Source: Bugula neritina (Eukaryota; Bryozoa; Gymnolaemata; Cheilostomatida; Bugulidae). Taken from it: 64,000 bases of DNA. The notes below the pieces were generated by a model, which was not told where the DNA came from, did no database searches, and saw nothing but the letters and a program-made list of their open reading frames with translations. Below are positions 13,901 to 51,949 of the stretch, one piece after another. The position numbers and the translations under genes are program-made. Position 1 is the first letter of the stretch; each line of letters opens with the position of its first letter. The stretch is from contig OZ037768.1 in NCBI GenBank assembly GCA_964035545.1, positions 24,454,819-24,518,818 of the forward strand, given 5' to 3'.

Positions 13901-15050
13901 ACGGGTGAGAGCAATCTGATTGGTTGTTTACTGTGTGACAGTATCTGATTGGTTGTTTACTGTGTGACAGTATCTGATTGGCTGGTGTCTCTGGTATCAG
14001 TTAATTCGTATGGTCTTTCTGAAACTCTAATTGTATGCATTTTCTGTAACACTCTCGTATATTTGTGTTTTCACAGGAAAGTAGTGACGATGCGGAACTG
14101 TCCAGCAGTCCCGGGGGAGGGGCACGCGGTCTTACCCCTCCCCAAAGTCCTCTCACTTACCTCTCTAAGAACCCCAACATTGATCCGGACCTTGACCAGT
14201 TTGCTGTGAAATCTGGAGCAGGTATTTGAATCTGCTACTCTACATGATGTCTACAGTGTTGTGTTATACAGTATTATATAGTACTACATGATGTCTACAG
14301 TGTTGTGTTATACAGTATTATATAGTACTACATGATGTCTACAGTGTTGTGTTATACAGTATTATATAGTACTACATGATGTCTACAGTGTTGTGTTATA
14401 CAGTATTATATAGTACTACATGATGTCTACAGTGTTGTGTTATACAGAACTGTATGGCATATCGTCTGCAGAAGGTATGACTCATCACTGGTTGAGTGTA
14501 TCTGCTGTGAAGTGTCATGTGTGTATAGCATGGTTTGAGGGCACCTGTCACCACTGCATGGTGATTGTCAAGTCTCTCTGCATATACAAGTACATGTTAC
14601 CCTCTTGCATTATCTCATGCCCCTAAATAAATCAAGGGACTAGTGTCAGCACCTCATTTGTGCTGACAACTCCCAAATTCTTGTTCTTGCAGCCAAGAGG
14701 GTTTTTATTTTAAGCTCTTATTAGAAATTGCTATACTTGCAAGGAATTCAGGCAGAGCTCACTAAAGTTATCTTCTCCTGAATGTGCGCAATGTTTAGTT
14801 GTACTCAGCATGTGTCTATTACATGTCTGTCAGTAAAGCTGAAAGTTTCCTACCTTCTGTTTCAGAGAGTGAAAAGCCGTTGTTCTACTACATGGCACTC
14901 ATAGACATCCTCACACACTACGGAATGAAGAAGCGCACGGCTAATGCTGCCAAGCAGGTGAAACACGGCAGTGGGGCTGAGATATCTACAGTGAAACCTG
15001 AGCAATATGCTAAACGATTTACAGACTTTATTAACAAGATCATAGACTGA
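7906..15050 (+). CDS. PIP4K2: phosphatidylinositol 5-phosphate 4-kinase (type II PIP kinase)
   Basis: Phosphorylates PI5P at the 4-position to give PI(4,5)P2. Nine exons: 7906-8025, 9854-9951, 11883-11979, 12207-12362, 12839-12985, 13112-13264, 13794-13904, 14077-14221, 14866-15050. They total 1212 nt (403 residues; human paralogues are about 406-421). The N-terminus has a Lys-rich patch and [39 protein letters not shown] follows. The nucleotide-binding region has [19 protein letters not shown] with probable catalytic Lys138. [11 protein letters not shown] is at 265-275. The specificity segment [16 protein letters not shown] carries Ala at about 380, which marks type II kinases rather than PIP5Ks. 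An acidic, poorly conserved insert lies at 280-330. All donors are GT; intron 6 uses the weak GTTAGT. Most introns are satellites (listed separately). It shares its 5' region with MSL1. Confidence 0.95.
8700..8820 (+). repeat. short CTCACAGTCACTTACAAACT-type repeat in PIP4K2 intron 1
   Basis: Four or five imperfect copies of a roughly 20-30-bp unit inside the 1.8-kb intron 1. The rest of that intron shows no gene. Confidence 0.6.
9952..10360 (+). repeat. 22-bp minisatellite starting at the PIP4K2 intron 2 donor
   Basis: The donor GTGAGGGTCACTGTTAG runs straight into about 18 copies of a 22-bp unit (GTCACTGTTAGGGG...CTAGAG). The unit copies the intron start. Read from GT, each unit ends in AG. 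Confidence 0.95.
10640..11205 (+). repeat. 14-bp TACTAACTACTACA array in PIP4K2 intron 2
   Basis: About 38-40 near-perfect copies of a 14-bp unit containing TACTAAC, the optimal U2 branch-point word. The array lies centrally in intron 2 (9952-11882). Confidence 0.95.
11530..11875 (+). repeat. TATAC microsatellite at the 3' end of PIP4K2 intron 2
   Basis: Alternating TATACTATACAATATACAC words run to within about 10 bp of the acceptor at 11881-11882. The open frame over it is a repeat artefact. Confidence 0.9.
12010..12195 (+). repeat. TACTATACTATA microsatellite filling PIP4K2 intron 3
   Basis: Occupies most of the 227-bp intron 11980-12206, in three frames without stops because of its period. 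Confidence 0.9.
12363..12735 (+). repeat. 24-bp minisatellite starting at the PIP4K2 intron 4 donor
   Basis: About 15 copies of a 24-bp unit beginning GTATTCTAGCAGCTTC and ending in a CT-rich run. The first copy is the donor itself. Each unit holds a pyrimidine tract plus CTAG, so it resembles a 3' splice site as well. Confidence 0.95.
12736..12820 (+). repeat. four 22-bp GTCATAAGGTGGTACATGCTGA copies
   Basis: Second, shorter array in PIP4K2 intron 4, just upstream of the acceptor at 12837-12838. Confidence 0.9.
12990..13100 (+). repeat. TAGTCAGTAGTTAC repeat filling PIP4K2 intron 5
   Basis: Imperfect copies of TAGTTACTAGTCAGTAGTCAC fill the 126-bp intron 12986-13111. Confidence 0.85.
13430..13790 (+). 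repeat. 17-18-bp repeat in PIP4K2 intron 6
   Basis: About 20 copies of a unit like TACTAATGTATATACTTAC, running up to the acceptor at 13792-13793. Open frames on both strands here are periodic artefacts. Confidence 0.9.
14240..14456 (+). repeat. 44-bp repeat, five copies, PIP4K2 intron 8
   Basis: Nearly identical copies start at 14240, 14284 and every 44 bp after; the last is truncated. The unit begins CTACATGATGTCTACAGTG. Confidence 0.95.
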
Positions 15051-15622
15051 GGGAAGTGACCTTGAACGACCTTGACATACTCATAGTCTATAGATATTTT
15101 GTACAGCTGTTTTCATATTTGTGTAGAGAAACATTCACACTTCTTAACTGACCAATCAAATTGGTGATCATATACAATCCTTACTCTCATTGGTTTATAA
15201 TTTGTAAGCTTTCTTTTATTTGGTGACCCTGGAGCATTACTTCTCACTTCAATATTTTGCAGTGTGTTTCTATCTCTGCTGGTAATTCAATTCCCAATAT
15301 TCACAGTCTAGAAGATTCTGAGTATTTTATTGCTGCTATTTTTCTTTTCTTGTTTTTATGTTGATTAGCTTGAAGGATAAATATTCGTACACCACCTCTC
15401 TATCTTCCACCAAACTGTGTCATTTATATTGTAACATTATATTATTATATTATATTATTTTTATGTTACTTCTGCACCTATTCTATTTACAGAACCCATT
15501 ACGGTCAGTTAGCCAATCAGTGAGGCTCACTCCACACTCTTACTCACTGTATTACCAATTCTCATATATTTATATTAGATATACTACTAAGAAATAGGTG
15601 CATGTCAACCCCTTACAGTCAT

Positions 15623-15632
15623 AATAAATAAA
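15623..15632 (+). terminator. polyadenylation signals of PIP4K2
   Basis: Two overlapping AATAAA words about 575 bp after the stop. The first candidate for the opposing CISD3 mRNA (TTTATT at 15721-15726) lies only about 90 bp away, so the two transcripts converge closely. Confidence 0.55.
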
Positions 15633-15841
15633 ATTCTTACTCAATAATACACATCACTTTACTCATGCATTACACTAAGGCTGTCATATTTTCAAAAATA
15701 GAAAAAATGGCTTCAACAAATTTATTAAAACTAAAAGTTTCTTAGCTACAAAATAGAACATGTGTAAAACAAAAGTAAAAATAATTAGCAAACAATACTT
15801 AACAGTCTGTGAGTAAAAGTAAAACACATGAGAAAGTGAGA

Positions 15842-17007
15842 CTATTCCAACTGCTTATGAGAACCGTCACAAAATGGAGGGTTGTTAGTCTGCTTACAGT
15901 TACAGAAGTACACAGTTTTAGATTGCTCTGCCTTGACCTTTATAGATTTCAGAGGAAATGGGGGCTCCATCTTTTCTTTTGTCACAGGATCAAACTTGTG
16001 GGTGCCATCACAGAACGGCTACCAAATACAAACCAAACTGAAACTTCACGTTGCATAATATTTTTACGGATATAAAAAATTTCAAAAAAAGACAAAATAT
16101 TTTCTCTCAAGATTTTTATCAACAAGTCTCTCCCTTCTTGATAAAATCAACAATGTGTTTCATACATTCAGAAAAGTAACTGTCCAACAAGACGCAGTTT
16201 GGCCTCCTTTTATTTACTGACCAGATGCTGTTGGCCAAATATATCATGAGACTCATTTAAATGTCTATTGCACATATTTCAACTCTGATATGATCATCTT
16301 CAGCTTTTTAAAAAGTTTTGAAGTTCTGTCTGCTATACCAAAAAAATCTTATATATCAAATTAAGTACCAAACAGCCATTATAATAGCATCCATCACCTG
16401 GAATAGAGATTGCAGTTGTAACATCTCTATAATCTAATCAGGTTTTGGCCTTCAACCAAAATCACAAAATTAAAGCTAAGTGAAAGGTACTTTACATACT
16501 TGTTTGCTGCTTCTTCCGCACGAACACCAAGAATATATTTTTCCTTCGACAACTTCCACTTTAAAGGGTTTCTTTTCAAACACAATACCTTTAGGAGTAG
16601 TGCATAGCATTCTCTAAATTATATAAATAAATGCAATAATGAATAATATTTTAAATATTGCATTAGTTACTACAACTGTATGAATATAAGTTTTAATAAA
16701 CTTACTACATGACAATCATAATGATATGGATAATCAATATGTTTAAGCAGAATGGTATGAATTAATTGTATAAATACCAATAATAATTACTGCTATGAAT
16801 AGAATTAAATGTAACCTAATAATTAATCATTTAACGATATCTAATTTTACTCACTTTGACTTGGGTTTGACCCAGTCGGAGTCTCGGTACTACGAGTACG
16901 TCTCCGTCTCCTGATTCAACTTGTAGCTTTTGAATTCTTTGTAGTTTATAGGCCAACCTATAGTTCAAATTCAAACCTTGACTTACTTTCGTAATGTTTA
17001 ATTTCAT
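15842..17007 (-). CDS. CISD3: CISD3-like mitochondrial protein with two CDGSH Fe-S domains
   Basis: Small redox protein binding one 2Fe-2S cluster per CDGSH motif through three Cys and one His (family knowledge; CISD3/Miner2 is mitochondrial and monomeric). Three exons read downward: 17007-16855, 16613-16500, 16018-15842; 444 nt, 147 residues (human 127). Residues 1-50 are basic with few acids (MKLNITKV, NYRLAYKLQRIQK) and could target mitochondria. Domain 1 is WCSCGRSSKQ joined across intron 2 to PFCDGTH. Domain 2 is FCNCKQTNNPPFCDGSH near the C-terminus. Both follow C-x-C-x2-(S/T)-x3-P-x-C-D-G-(S/T)-H with every ligand present. The two-motif chain separates it from CISD1/CISD2. The start is the only upstream ATG with an open frame to a good donor (GTGAGT). 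Confidence 0.93.
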
Positions 17008-17657
17008 TTTAACTTAATATTTTGATAAACTTAGTGCATACAGCTACAGCTCCTTGCAAATCTTTACATGGAGTGGGAGTAACACAAGCAATCCAAGTCC
17101 ACTAATTTAGTAAGTGAAACTCTATCACTTTCGGTTTATTTGACTTGACCTAGCAAAAAGAGTTTTATTGAAAAAATTATATTAAAGAGGAACCCATAGG
17201 TTCTTCGTTAATTTCTAGCAATGTGCTTGGAGACTTGGGTTATTATCCCACAATAACCAACCGCACGTTATTTAGTATTTATAACCTGGCGACCAAAACA
17301 CCAACATTTTCCAACCAATAGAAAACGTTTAATTCAGAGACGGACAATGTAGTCTATGAAATATTACTCGCCGAGCAGGCGTTTAACTTATAGCTGGAAC
17401 TGACTTTAGCTGTAACAAACCAATTACATCTGGAATAAAATATCTTAATTGTTGCATACAGTTATAGCCTAAAAACTCTATATTTTAGGCTCATGCAGGC
17501 TATAAAACAGTAAAGCTGCAGTCAAATAAGCTGTCTTTTATAGCTATGAGTTATGGTATACATGAAACGTTAAACAGCTACTAGACGTTGAAGTTGGAAG
17601 TTGCAGACGTATCACATTGTATACTAAGAGATTTCAGGTTGACTCAAAGATAAAAAG
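17008..17657. promoter_or_regulatory. shared 5' region of CISD3 and the small membrane protein
   Basis: 650 bp between two divergent start codons; it must hold both promoters if the models are right. No specific element is identifiable. Confidence 0.5.
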
Positions 17658-18065
17658 ATGCCAGTAAGTTATGTTCCATATATACTTCAGTAGAATGTCT
17701 CACTATGTCTTATGTTTCTATACAGTAATGATTTAAAGTAATTAGTATAAAGGAATGAAACTATAAGTTAAATGATCGATGACATATTTCAGCAAACTTA
17801 CCGGGAGACAATGGAAGAAGAGAAGAAGAAGTACGACAGAGCAGTGCAAAGATGGCTTCGAGCTATGAGCAAAGCCGAGCTGGTTCGAAAATGGGTTGAG
17901 GAAGACAGGAAACGTGAGGAGGCGGAGAGACGGGCCAGGTTGAAGAGAATGCGAATGAGTTTTTGGGATAAAGTGATAGATACATTAGGGGCATTGGCCA
18001 GCTTTGCTAGCTTCTACTATATAGTCAGGTGGCTGGAAAACTATTTTAAAGGCAATGGCAAGTAA
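17658..18065 (+). CDS. small charged protein with one C-terminal membrane span, family unknown
   Basis: Two exons: 17658-17663 (ATGCCA, donor GTAAGT) and 17793-18065, giving 92 residues. Residues 8-60 are highly charged and helical (EEEKKKYDRAVQRWLRA, EEDRKREEAERRARLKRM), probably a coiled coil. A hydrophobic span about 65-85 (LGALASFASFYYIVRWL) is followed by a short basic tail, as in tail-anchored or small organelle membrane proteins. No signal peptide. The alternative is an unspliced start at 17772, giving 97 residues; the spliced start is preferred because both splice sites are strong. AATAAA follows at about 18135. It shares a promoter region with CISD3, which hints at a mitochondrial role but proves nothing. 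Confidence 0.75.
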
Positions 18066-19464
18066 CTTGACTTTCTTTATGCCTTCTTCTGGTTGCTTTC
18101 CAGTTTCATGGCTATTGTTTAGCACAAGTTCCTCAATAAAGAAATTTTAAACAATAACCTTGGTTTTCTATTTTGACCTGTGTGAATGATGAAGGTTATC
18201 CTCCCCCTCCCCTTATCATCACTTGTTGCCAGGGAGGTGTTGATGAGTGCGGGCATACAATATGGCAGCAGTTAAATAAGTCTCCAGCCATGGTTAGAGA
18301 TGATTTGAACAAATGGTTAGATAATTATATATAGTCATCGCAAAGTTAAAGCATGTTAAACCAGCTATAGTATAATTAATGTAACCTTTGCAGCTATTAT
18401 AGGATTATAATACAATTAATATAGGAGTGAAAATACAAGGTGAAACTTAAAGCTAAGTTCTTATGCACATACTAATTAAAAATCACTTCACACCTACCTA
18501 AACCGTTGATGGTAGTTAATTCCTTAAAGCTCATAATTTAATGTTTAATTTTTCTGAAAGCTTGGGATAAATTGCTCTGTAAAATTCTAAGAGCCAGAAT
18601 ACACCAGTTGTTGATAGCCTATCTGTTGGTATTTATACTTGATTAGTACTTATGCACTATTTCAATATTTATAGAAATATAAAGTTTTGTAGATACAAAT
18701 TGAAATTGTAGTAAAAAGAAATATATCACTATAATTATCAATAACCTGACATGATTTAATTTTATGCCAGCTGATTATAAATTTATTTTCGTTTTAAAGC
18801 TGACAATTCAAATAATATGGTATCCACTCTTTTTTTCTAGAGTGCTTTGCCTTGAAATTTTTGGGATTGCAGTTTGAAATAAAGTGACTAAGTCAACAAA
18901 ATTGAATGAAAAATATTTCAATTTACAAATTATGCAATGTCTTCTTAACTGATGCTAGCTAAAATGTAGGCACTTGCCCATCCGGTGAAGGGCAAACCTT
19001 TTGTATACCTTGGAACTCTAATTCAGCACCTTAATGAACCTACAAGAGGTGCAACTTATGCTTATTCAGAGTAAAGCTAGTGGGGACAATAATATAATTA
19101 TACTGTTCAGCTAAAAATTAGGAGATTACAACTTCTCATCCTTTGTGAGAAAAGCTTTGGGGGAAGTTACACCGGCACTTAACGTATAATTAAATAGAAA
19201 CCGCTAATAATCCAAAGAGTTCTACCAAACTCTATAACAATAAATACACCAACCAGACGAGACAGCCGCCATAACTGGCTGAGCGCTTGGACAGTCTTGT
19301 AGTGTTATAACTCTCTCTCGGTGTGACTACTGTATAGTAACCGTATATCTCTGTGACTAGTATATACATCTAGTAGACATTACATATCTCTGTGACTACT
19401 ATATACATCTAGTAGACATTACATATCTCTGTGGCCGATACTCTTATACTATCTGTAATAAAAT
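18066..19464. other. intergenic, with 5' flank of the 221-residue gene
   Basis: AT-rich, no gene seen. A 39-bp duplication (TAGTAGACATTACATATCTC and following) lies at about 19345-19425, immediately upstream of the ATG at 19465, probably in its promoter or 5' UTR. Confidence 0.5.
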
Positions 19465-20324
19465 ATGGTGAGTTTTTCTGTTTATATTCTTGACTATTTA
19501 AACACATTTTTTAAACATATTTAAATATTATACTTAATTTACTATACTGCATCAACCAATGCAAAGCTGGAATCTTTTTGGGTTAGTTTATGAGTTTAAA
19601 TCTACAAGTTCAGTAGTCACCCTCTCACAGTTGTAACTAGCCATCTTCCTTTTCTATTCAGCCGGACTGTTCTTTCCGTCCTGTGAAAGTCACCAAAGCA
19701 GACGAAGCTGAGGTGAGAACAGAAAATGACGACATTTTAAACTTGCAACAAAAGGCTAAACAGAACTGGATGAGAAGACAAAGATTATATATTGAGAAGG
19801 CAAAACACTTGGTGATTATCAACCGGACACTGGAGGCTCCGCAGCTGGTAAACATAATGCTGACAGCAGGGTTGTGTCAGGCTCAGGAATTCAACCAGCT
19901 ACAGGTGATTCACTTGGTAAGGTGGGCAATAGAGTACAGAGAAGTAAGGCATTGGGAACTGCTGCCTGAAATGGTGTTCGAAAAAGCTAAGCTACTCAAG
20001 ATAATAGAAGAGTTGCATATGGAGAAGCTGGTAGCCAGTGCTCTGGCCAAAGAGAAGCCCATAAAGCCCCAACAGCTGACCATGTTATTGGTTAATGCTC
20101 TGATAAGGAGTGAAATAATGCAACATAGAGACAGATGGGTAGCTAGAGCCTCATTACACGTCATAGCATTCAATAAAGTCATGCAGCTGATGGTTGAAGG
20201 TGGAGTTAAGAAATATACAGACTGCTCCCTTCTAGTTGTAGTGATGGAAGTTACCTGTATCTGCTTTATTATCCAAACAGTGAGACAACATCTGGATCAT
20301 CACTCATCACCTATACCTGTGTGA
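19465..20324 (+). CDS. 221-residue protein of unknown family
   Basis: Exon 1 contributes only the ATG (19465-19467, donor GTGAGT). Exon 2 is 19662-20324 after acceptor TTCTATTCAG. The 222-codon frame is continuous and its composition is clearly coding. The protein is mostly helical and rich in Leu, Lys, Glu and Arg. It has repeated helical segments (LVNIMLTAGLCQAQEF, QLTMLLVNALIRSEIMQ), suggesting a small helical-repeat or bundle fold, and ends in a Cys/Val-rich hydrophobic stretch plus a His-rich tail. No signal peptide. I do not recognise it. If the ATG-only exon is wrong, the next in-frame ATG is inside the helical part at about 19770. Confidence 0.7.
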
Positions 20325-21467
20325 TAAGCCTATGTACATCCTGTATCATATATTCTTGAACTATGTGTGTGCTACGGACTATACTACTTGTATATATGTG
20401 TATATAATATTAATATATATGTTTCTAGACCAGCTATAAAGCATATATAATATAACATAATTTTATCCTGAGCTATTTAAGTATAACATTTATTTATTAT
20501 GCACATTGTATTCAGCACAAATGGTTTTTTTTCTTCTAATATATCCCAAATGTAAAGAGCAGCGTCTTGTATTATGCAACTTATATAAGCTGCTACCTGA
20601 CTTTCCCCTAAACATTTATGGCTCTTGTATTTACTTATAACTTTCTTCTAATTAACTTTCTAATAAAATAATCATGACCTCTAAAAGTTATTTTGGAGAT
20701 CAAGAACTTGACCCAAACCATAAACTATTCGTCCACTAATTGCACATGTAATGGTAAGTATGGTGTGATACACATCAGTTTAGAGGATCCCCGAGTTTCA
20801 AACATTTTCAGCTGAATATTATTAAAAGTTTTTTTTACAATTAATTTACCTGGAAATAGACAGCAAATAGTATGACTAAGATGTACAATATAATCGGAAT
20901 AATTTTATTAGGTATATTAGTTACATTCTGAAACAATAAATAACAGCACACTATGTTGAAACATAAGTTATGAATAACAATTCAGTCTAAAAAGGTCAGA
21001 ATATCTGGTCTTTCAGTTTCTCCTTTATTTATATATCTAAGTCATTGCCTCTGAAAACACGGACCATCCAACAATTGTAAATATATAAAAAGACATGCCA
21101 GAAATACAACTAAGTAATGCCCGTGACTTCCTTAAGCTTCTCCCACTTTGTGCATTGTGGGAAGTCTAGAGACCAACTGAAGTGTTAGATACATACAATA
21201 ATGAAAGCAAGGTCAAAGGTTAAAAACAACTTGCAACATAATGCACTATACCCTTTGCTCTCCTATATAATATTATATATAAAGTTGAAGAAATCTGCTA
21301 CATTTAGATATTAAATTCAAGTTGAGATCAAAACCAGTACTGGCTTCTATGTACAAAATATATGGACTCTCTTCATGAATTAAAGGCAAAGAAGAATAGA
21401 AATAGACAATGTTGGTTATCAGACAGAAAAGCTATTACCTAATGCTTTAGAGGCTAGACTATACAGT
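20325..21467. other. convergent intergenic region
   Basis: 3' flanks of the 221-residue gene (AATAAAATAATC at about 20664) and SLC30A5 (several TTTATT words between 20900 and 21035). No other feature seen. Confidence 0.5.
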
Positions 21468-21800
21468 CTACAGCTCTGACTACAGAGGAGTTATATGACA
21501 TCATCAGATAGCTCTGACTACAGAAGAGTTGTATGACATCATCAGATAGCTCTGACTAGTTGTATGACATCATCAGATAGCTCTGACTACAGAAGAGTTG
21601 TATGGCATCATCAGATAGCTCTGACTACAGAAGAGTTGTATGACATCATCAGATGGCTCTGACTACAGAGGAGTTGTATGACATCATCAGATAGCTCTGA
21701 CTATAGAGGAGTTGTATGACATCATCAGATAGCTCTGACTATAGAGGAGTTGTATGACATCATCAGATAGCTCTGACTATAGAGGAGTTGTATGACATCA

Positions 21801-28654
<6,854 letters not shown>

Positions 28655-31051
28655 AACTCCTTATCACATAAATCTGCACAACTTCATTCAGGCATCGATT
28701 TGTTCTGAAGAAAATAGTAAACATATAATCTAGCAGCTACTTTGTATTTCTTACTACAGTCACAGCAATTCATTGTTTCAACAGGATAACTTAATGAAGT
28801 AACTGAAATGCAGCGTAAAAATATCATTATGTGCTCACACTTGGATATTCGTAAAATCTTCAATCTTCCAATTAAAATTCAATCATCAATGTATCAAATA
28901 TACAGTTACATCTTTTAATTTTACATTTGAAAAAAGTAGATGAGATTAAAATTGTACTTACAAATAAAATAAAATAAATATTTGACCTTTGATCGAAAAT
29001 TAAAATAATAAATCAGTTAAAATAACATTCACTGTTAGTAGCAGTGTGTAGCATCAGCTTTCATCTTTGACAATTAAATTATTGAGCCTGGTAAGCTCTA
29101 ATATATTTACTTTCAACTTGATTTTACTGTTAGATTATATTTATTTAATAAGCCAAACTTTGCAGCTACCAGCTATCCGTACAAGAGAAAGTATAGATAG
29201 GTGAAATAGATTTATTATGCTGGACTAAAATGATCTAACATTCTAACTCAATATACCAGTTATAAAAATAAAAATTAATTTTAAAATTACATTTATCAAC
29301 AGTTGAAAACTCTTATACTTATTGCTAAGCTTAAAGTTAAACTTAAACTGAAACACCAACAGTATATTTTAATCTCACCATTATTATTAGTGTTATACTT
29401 AAAATTACAATATTATTATTAGTATTAGCTAGTACTTACAGTTACTATCATTATTATTCTTCAAATTTATAGTAATACTAATAGACATACTCATAGTATT
29501 AGTGATAAGTGATAAGTAATACCAATATTAAGAGTAATAACCTAAAAATAAGTGTTAGCATAGATTTATCATTTTGATTTATAATATTAATAATAATTTC
29601 ACAAAACCTAGCCCTAGGGCTAGCAGTACTACTACTAGTAGTTCATGTACTAGTACTATTACCTACTACCTAGTCGTATCAGTTCACGATTAGTAGTACA
29701 GTAGTAGTAGCCTACTAGTAGGACTATAAGACGTAGTACTACTACTAGTACTAGTAGTAGTAATAGATTTAAATTACTAGTAATTGTAAATACCTATAAA
29801 TACTAATACTAATAGTAGTAAATAACTATAAGATTAACACATTAACTCTAACAGTTAGTGTTACAGTAACACTAACACAGTAACAGTAACCTGACTTTAA
29901 GTAGTAAATAGTACTACTGTCTACTACTACTAGTATTGATTAAAAATTAAATGATTAAATCAATTACAATATCATTAGTACTAGTACTAGTAGTACTAGT
30001 AGTATACTATGAGTATGACTATCACTATCAGTATGAGTATGAGTATCAGTATTAGTATGAGTATGACTATAAGTATAAGTATAAGTATAATGATTATTTT
30101 TCAACAAACTATCGCTAGTGTGGTACTGGTAGACATTAGCGTAAAAACTGTGTCTGTTGTAATTAATAAAAAATTTAAAGATAATTATGAAGTAAGAAGC
30201 AGTTGTACTGGTCAGTTGTCACAGCATCGAGTAACAAAAATTCAGGTTTTTCAATTTTCTTTAGCTAATGATGTGTTACAGCTCTAGCGGTAGACCATAA
30301 TTCTAGATAATGAAAATATCGGTTATGAAAAGCCATTTATAAGACAAATCTATTGTAGCTGCACCAGTAATGCGCAATCACCGATTAGAACTTTGCTTTA
30401 AAACAGCGAGTAGTTATCAAGACATTTCTCACCTCTTCTGCAAAAGATGGAATCTTATTTCAAAGTCAATCTTGTCCCATTAAATTTAATTAAAAGTTAT
30501 TAATATTTAGAACTAAAATACTATAAACTATATTTTTATAGTTATTTTTAAGGTTAAGTATTAAACAAGTAATTATTATAAATATTGTCATTGTAAGTAA
30601 ATGTGTTCCTATAGCTAAAATCAGATAAGATATTGATATTTAACATCTATTACTATTAGTATTACTATTAGTATTAGTATTAATATTAATTATTATTATT
30701 CATTATTGATATTGAGTTAATAATGATATACTTGGTCTTATATTTAATTTGATAGTTAGTGTTATACTTATAGTGTTAACTCATAATCCTAGTGATCAAA
30801 TAAGAACCTGGTAATATTTGCAGCAGAAGCCAGTATTTGGTTTGTACCATCATCATTCATCATGATGTGATCATGTTTTGACTCTGGAAGTAGAGCCATG
30901 TGTATTTATACTTGTAATATTTTTTAGCAGTTATGACTTCATGCATTTGTATAACTAAGCAATGAATTGTGCTAGTGTTAGTGTAGCATCTTGCATGTAT
31001 GAAATGCATCATGCTGCATTGCTGTTTGCTGTTGGTAGATCATTCTGTACA
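28655..31051. promoter_or_regulatory. shared 5' region of SLC30A5 and OPLAH
   Basis: 2.4 kb between divergent starts. AT-rich, with irregular TAGTAT/TAATAC repeat fields at about 29390-30090 and 30645-30715, many short ACTAGT-type palindromes, and no gene-like frame. Confidence 0.55.
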
Positions 31052-50878
<19,827 letters not shown>

Positions 50879-51949
50879 CACTTAGTCTAACTTATCTCCT
50901 GTGGGTAGTGAATACAGAGTCTATTAAGTTGTCCCACTATGCATTGTTGTGATTGGAATGAGTTTTGTTTTATGACTAAATCAATGCTGAAGAAATTAAT
51001 TACCCAATTATGTATTAATTGAGAACGGGAGGGGTGCTCTGTGTTCCTTCCCCTCCCGCTGTGTGCTCTTCATATAGTGTGCTAGTGTGTGTAGCTAACA
51101 GTGTGTGTATTATGGGAGGGTTTTTTCCTCTTTTATAAATAATTTTCCAGCCTTATAGGGAAGTTTTTTTATGATATAAAAATTCTTATTCCAAGTCTTC
51201 ATGAATTGAGATTTTATACCGTGTTTACAGTTTGTGTGCTATTTATAGAATATAATAAGTTAAATATAGACTTCAGCTTTGCTGAATGGAGTAATCAATA
51301 ATATGAGTTTATTCACTATTCTAATATTCTTGTCCTTTCACTACTACAGTGTTATGATATACCAGGGAGATTCTCTAGCATGTTTAGATTGGTTGGGTCT
51401 GCTTCAGCATATGCAGTGAATATACAAGAGAGGTGCAGTGACCTTTCGGCTAATAGAGCTACTTGTGGCGATATTAGGCATTCAGTTTAAAGTATAACAT
51501 TAGTTAGCTGTATATTACACTTTCTACTCTCTTGTCATATTTATCAAAGAGTCCATCTAAGTTACAGTTAGTGTCTGCAATATTTCAGATTCAACATAAT
51601 AGCTCTTGTTGATAACTCTTTCTTGACTTATCTTATGTAACCTAAGTTCTAGGCTAAACTAAGTACAACTGTTGTGGCTGGTCACACATAAGTCCAACTC
51701 TTAGTGAGGAAATATAATGAAATTTATTCAGGGCGTGTGATGTACGTTATTAATGATATACAATCGCCATGGAGATGTGTACGCAACTGTACAGGCTGGC
51801 TCAGTATTGTGTGCTAGAAGGAGGTATATAAGGAGGTGTATTGTATTCTACACACCAGAGCTGTTGGTGTGTAGACAGATTATATATCTCCATTAACCTC
51901 TCATCTTCAAATATATAAAGTGGAACAAAGACTACATTGACCTCTCAAC
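50879..51949. other. intergenic region between OPLAH and the repeat-protein gene
   Basis: OPLAH 3' UTR and flank, then the promoter region of the next gene, both on the plus strand. No other gene seen. ATATATAAAG at about 51911, 40 bp before the ATG at 51950, lies in the likely 5' UTR. Confidence 0.5.

Noticed and set aside
13376..13919. Open frames on both strands over PIP4K2 intron 6
   Set aside because: Periodic repeat; the plus-strand frame continues into exon 7 only by chance of phase.
7906..15050. Type I PIP5K as an alternative identity
   Set aside because: The specificity segment has Ala in SGAEIS and the N-terminus has the type II pattern, so PIP4K2 fits better.
30009..30287. Met/Ser/Ile-rich plus-strand frame
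   Set aside because: Starts in an AGTATGAGTATCAG repeat field in the SLC30A5/OPLAH intergenic region; no coding signal beyond it.
30962..31051. Upstream in-frame ATG of OPLAH adding 30 residues
   Set aside because: The family starts close to FHFAIDRGG; the extension has no conserved feature, so 31052 was preferred.
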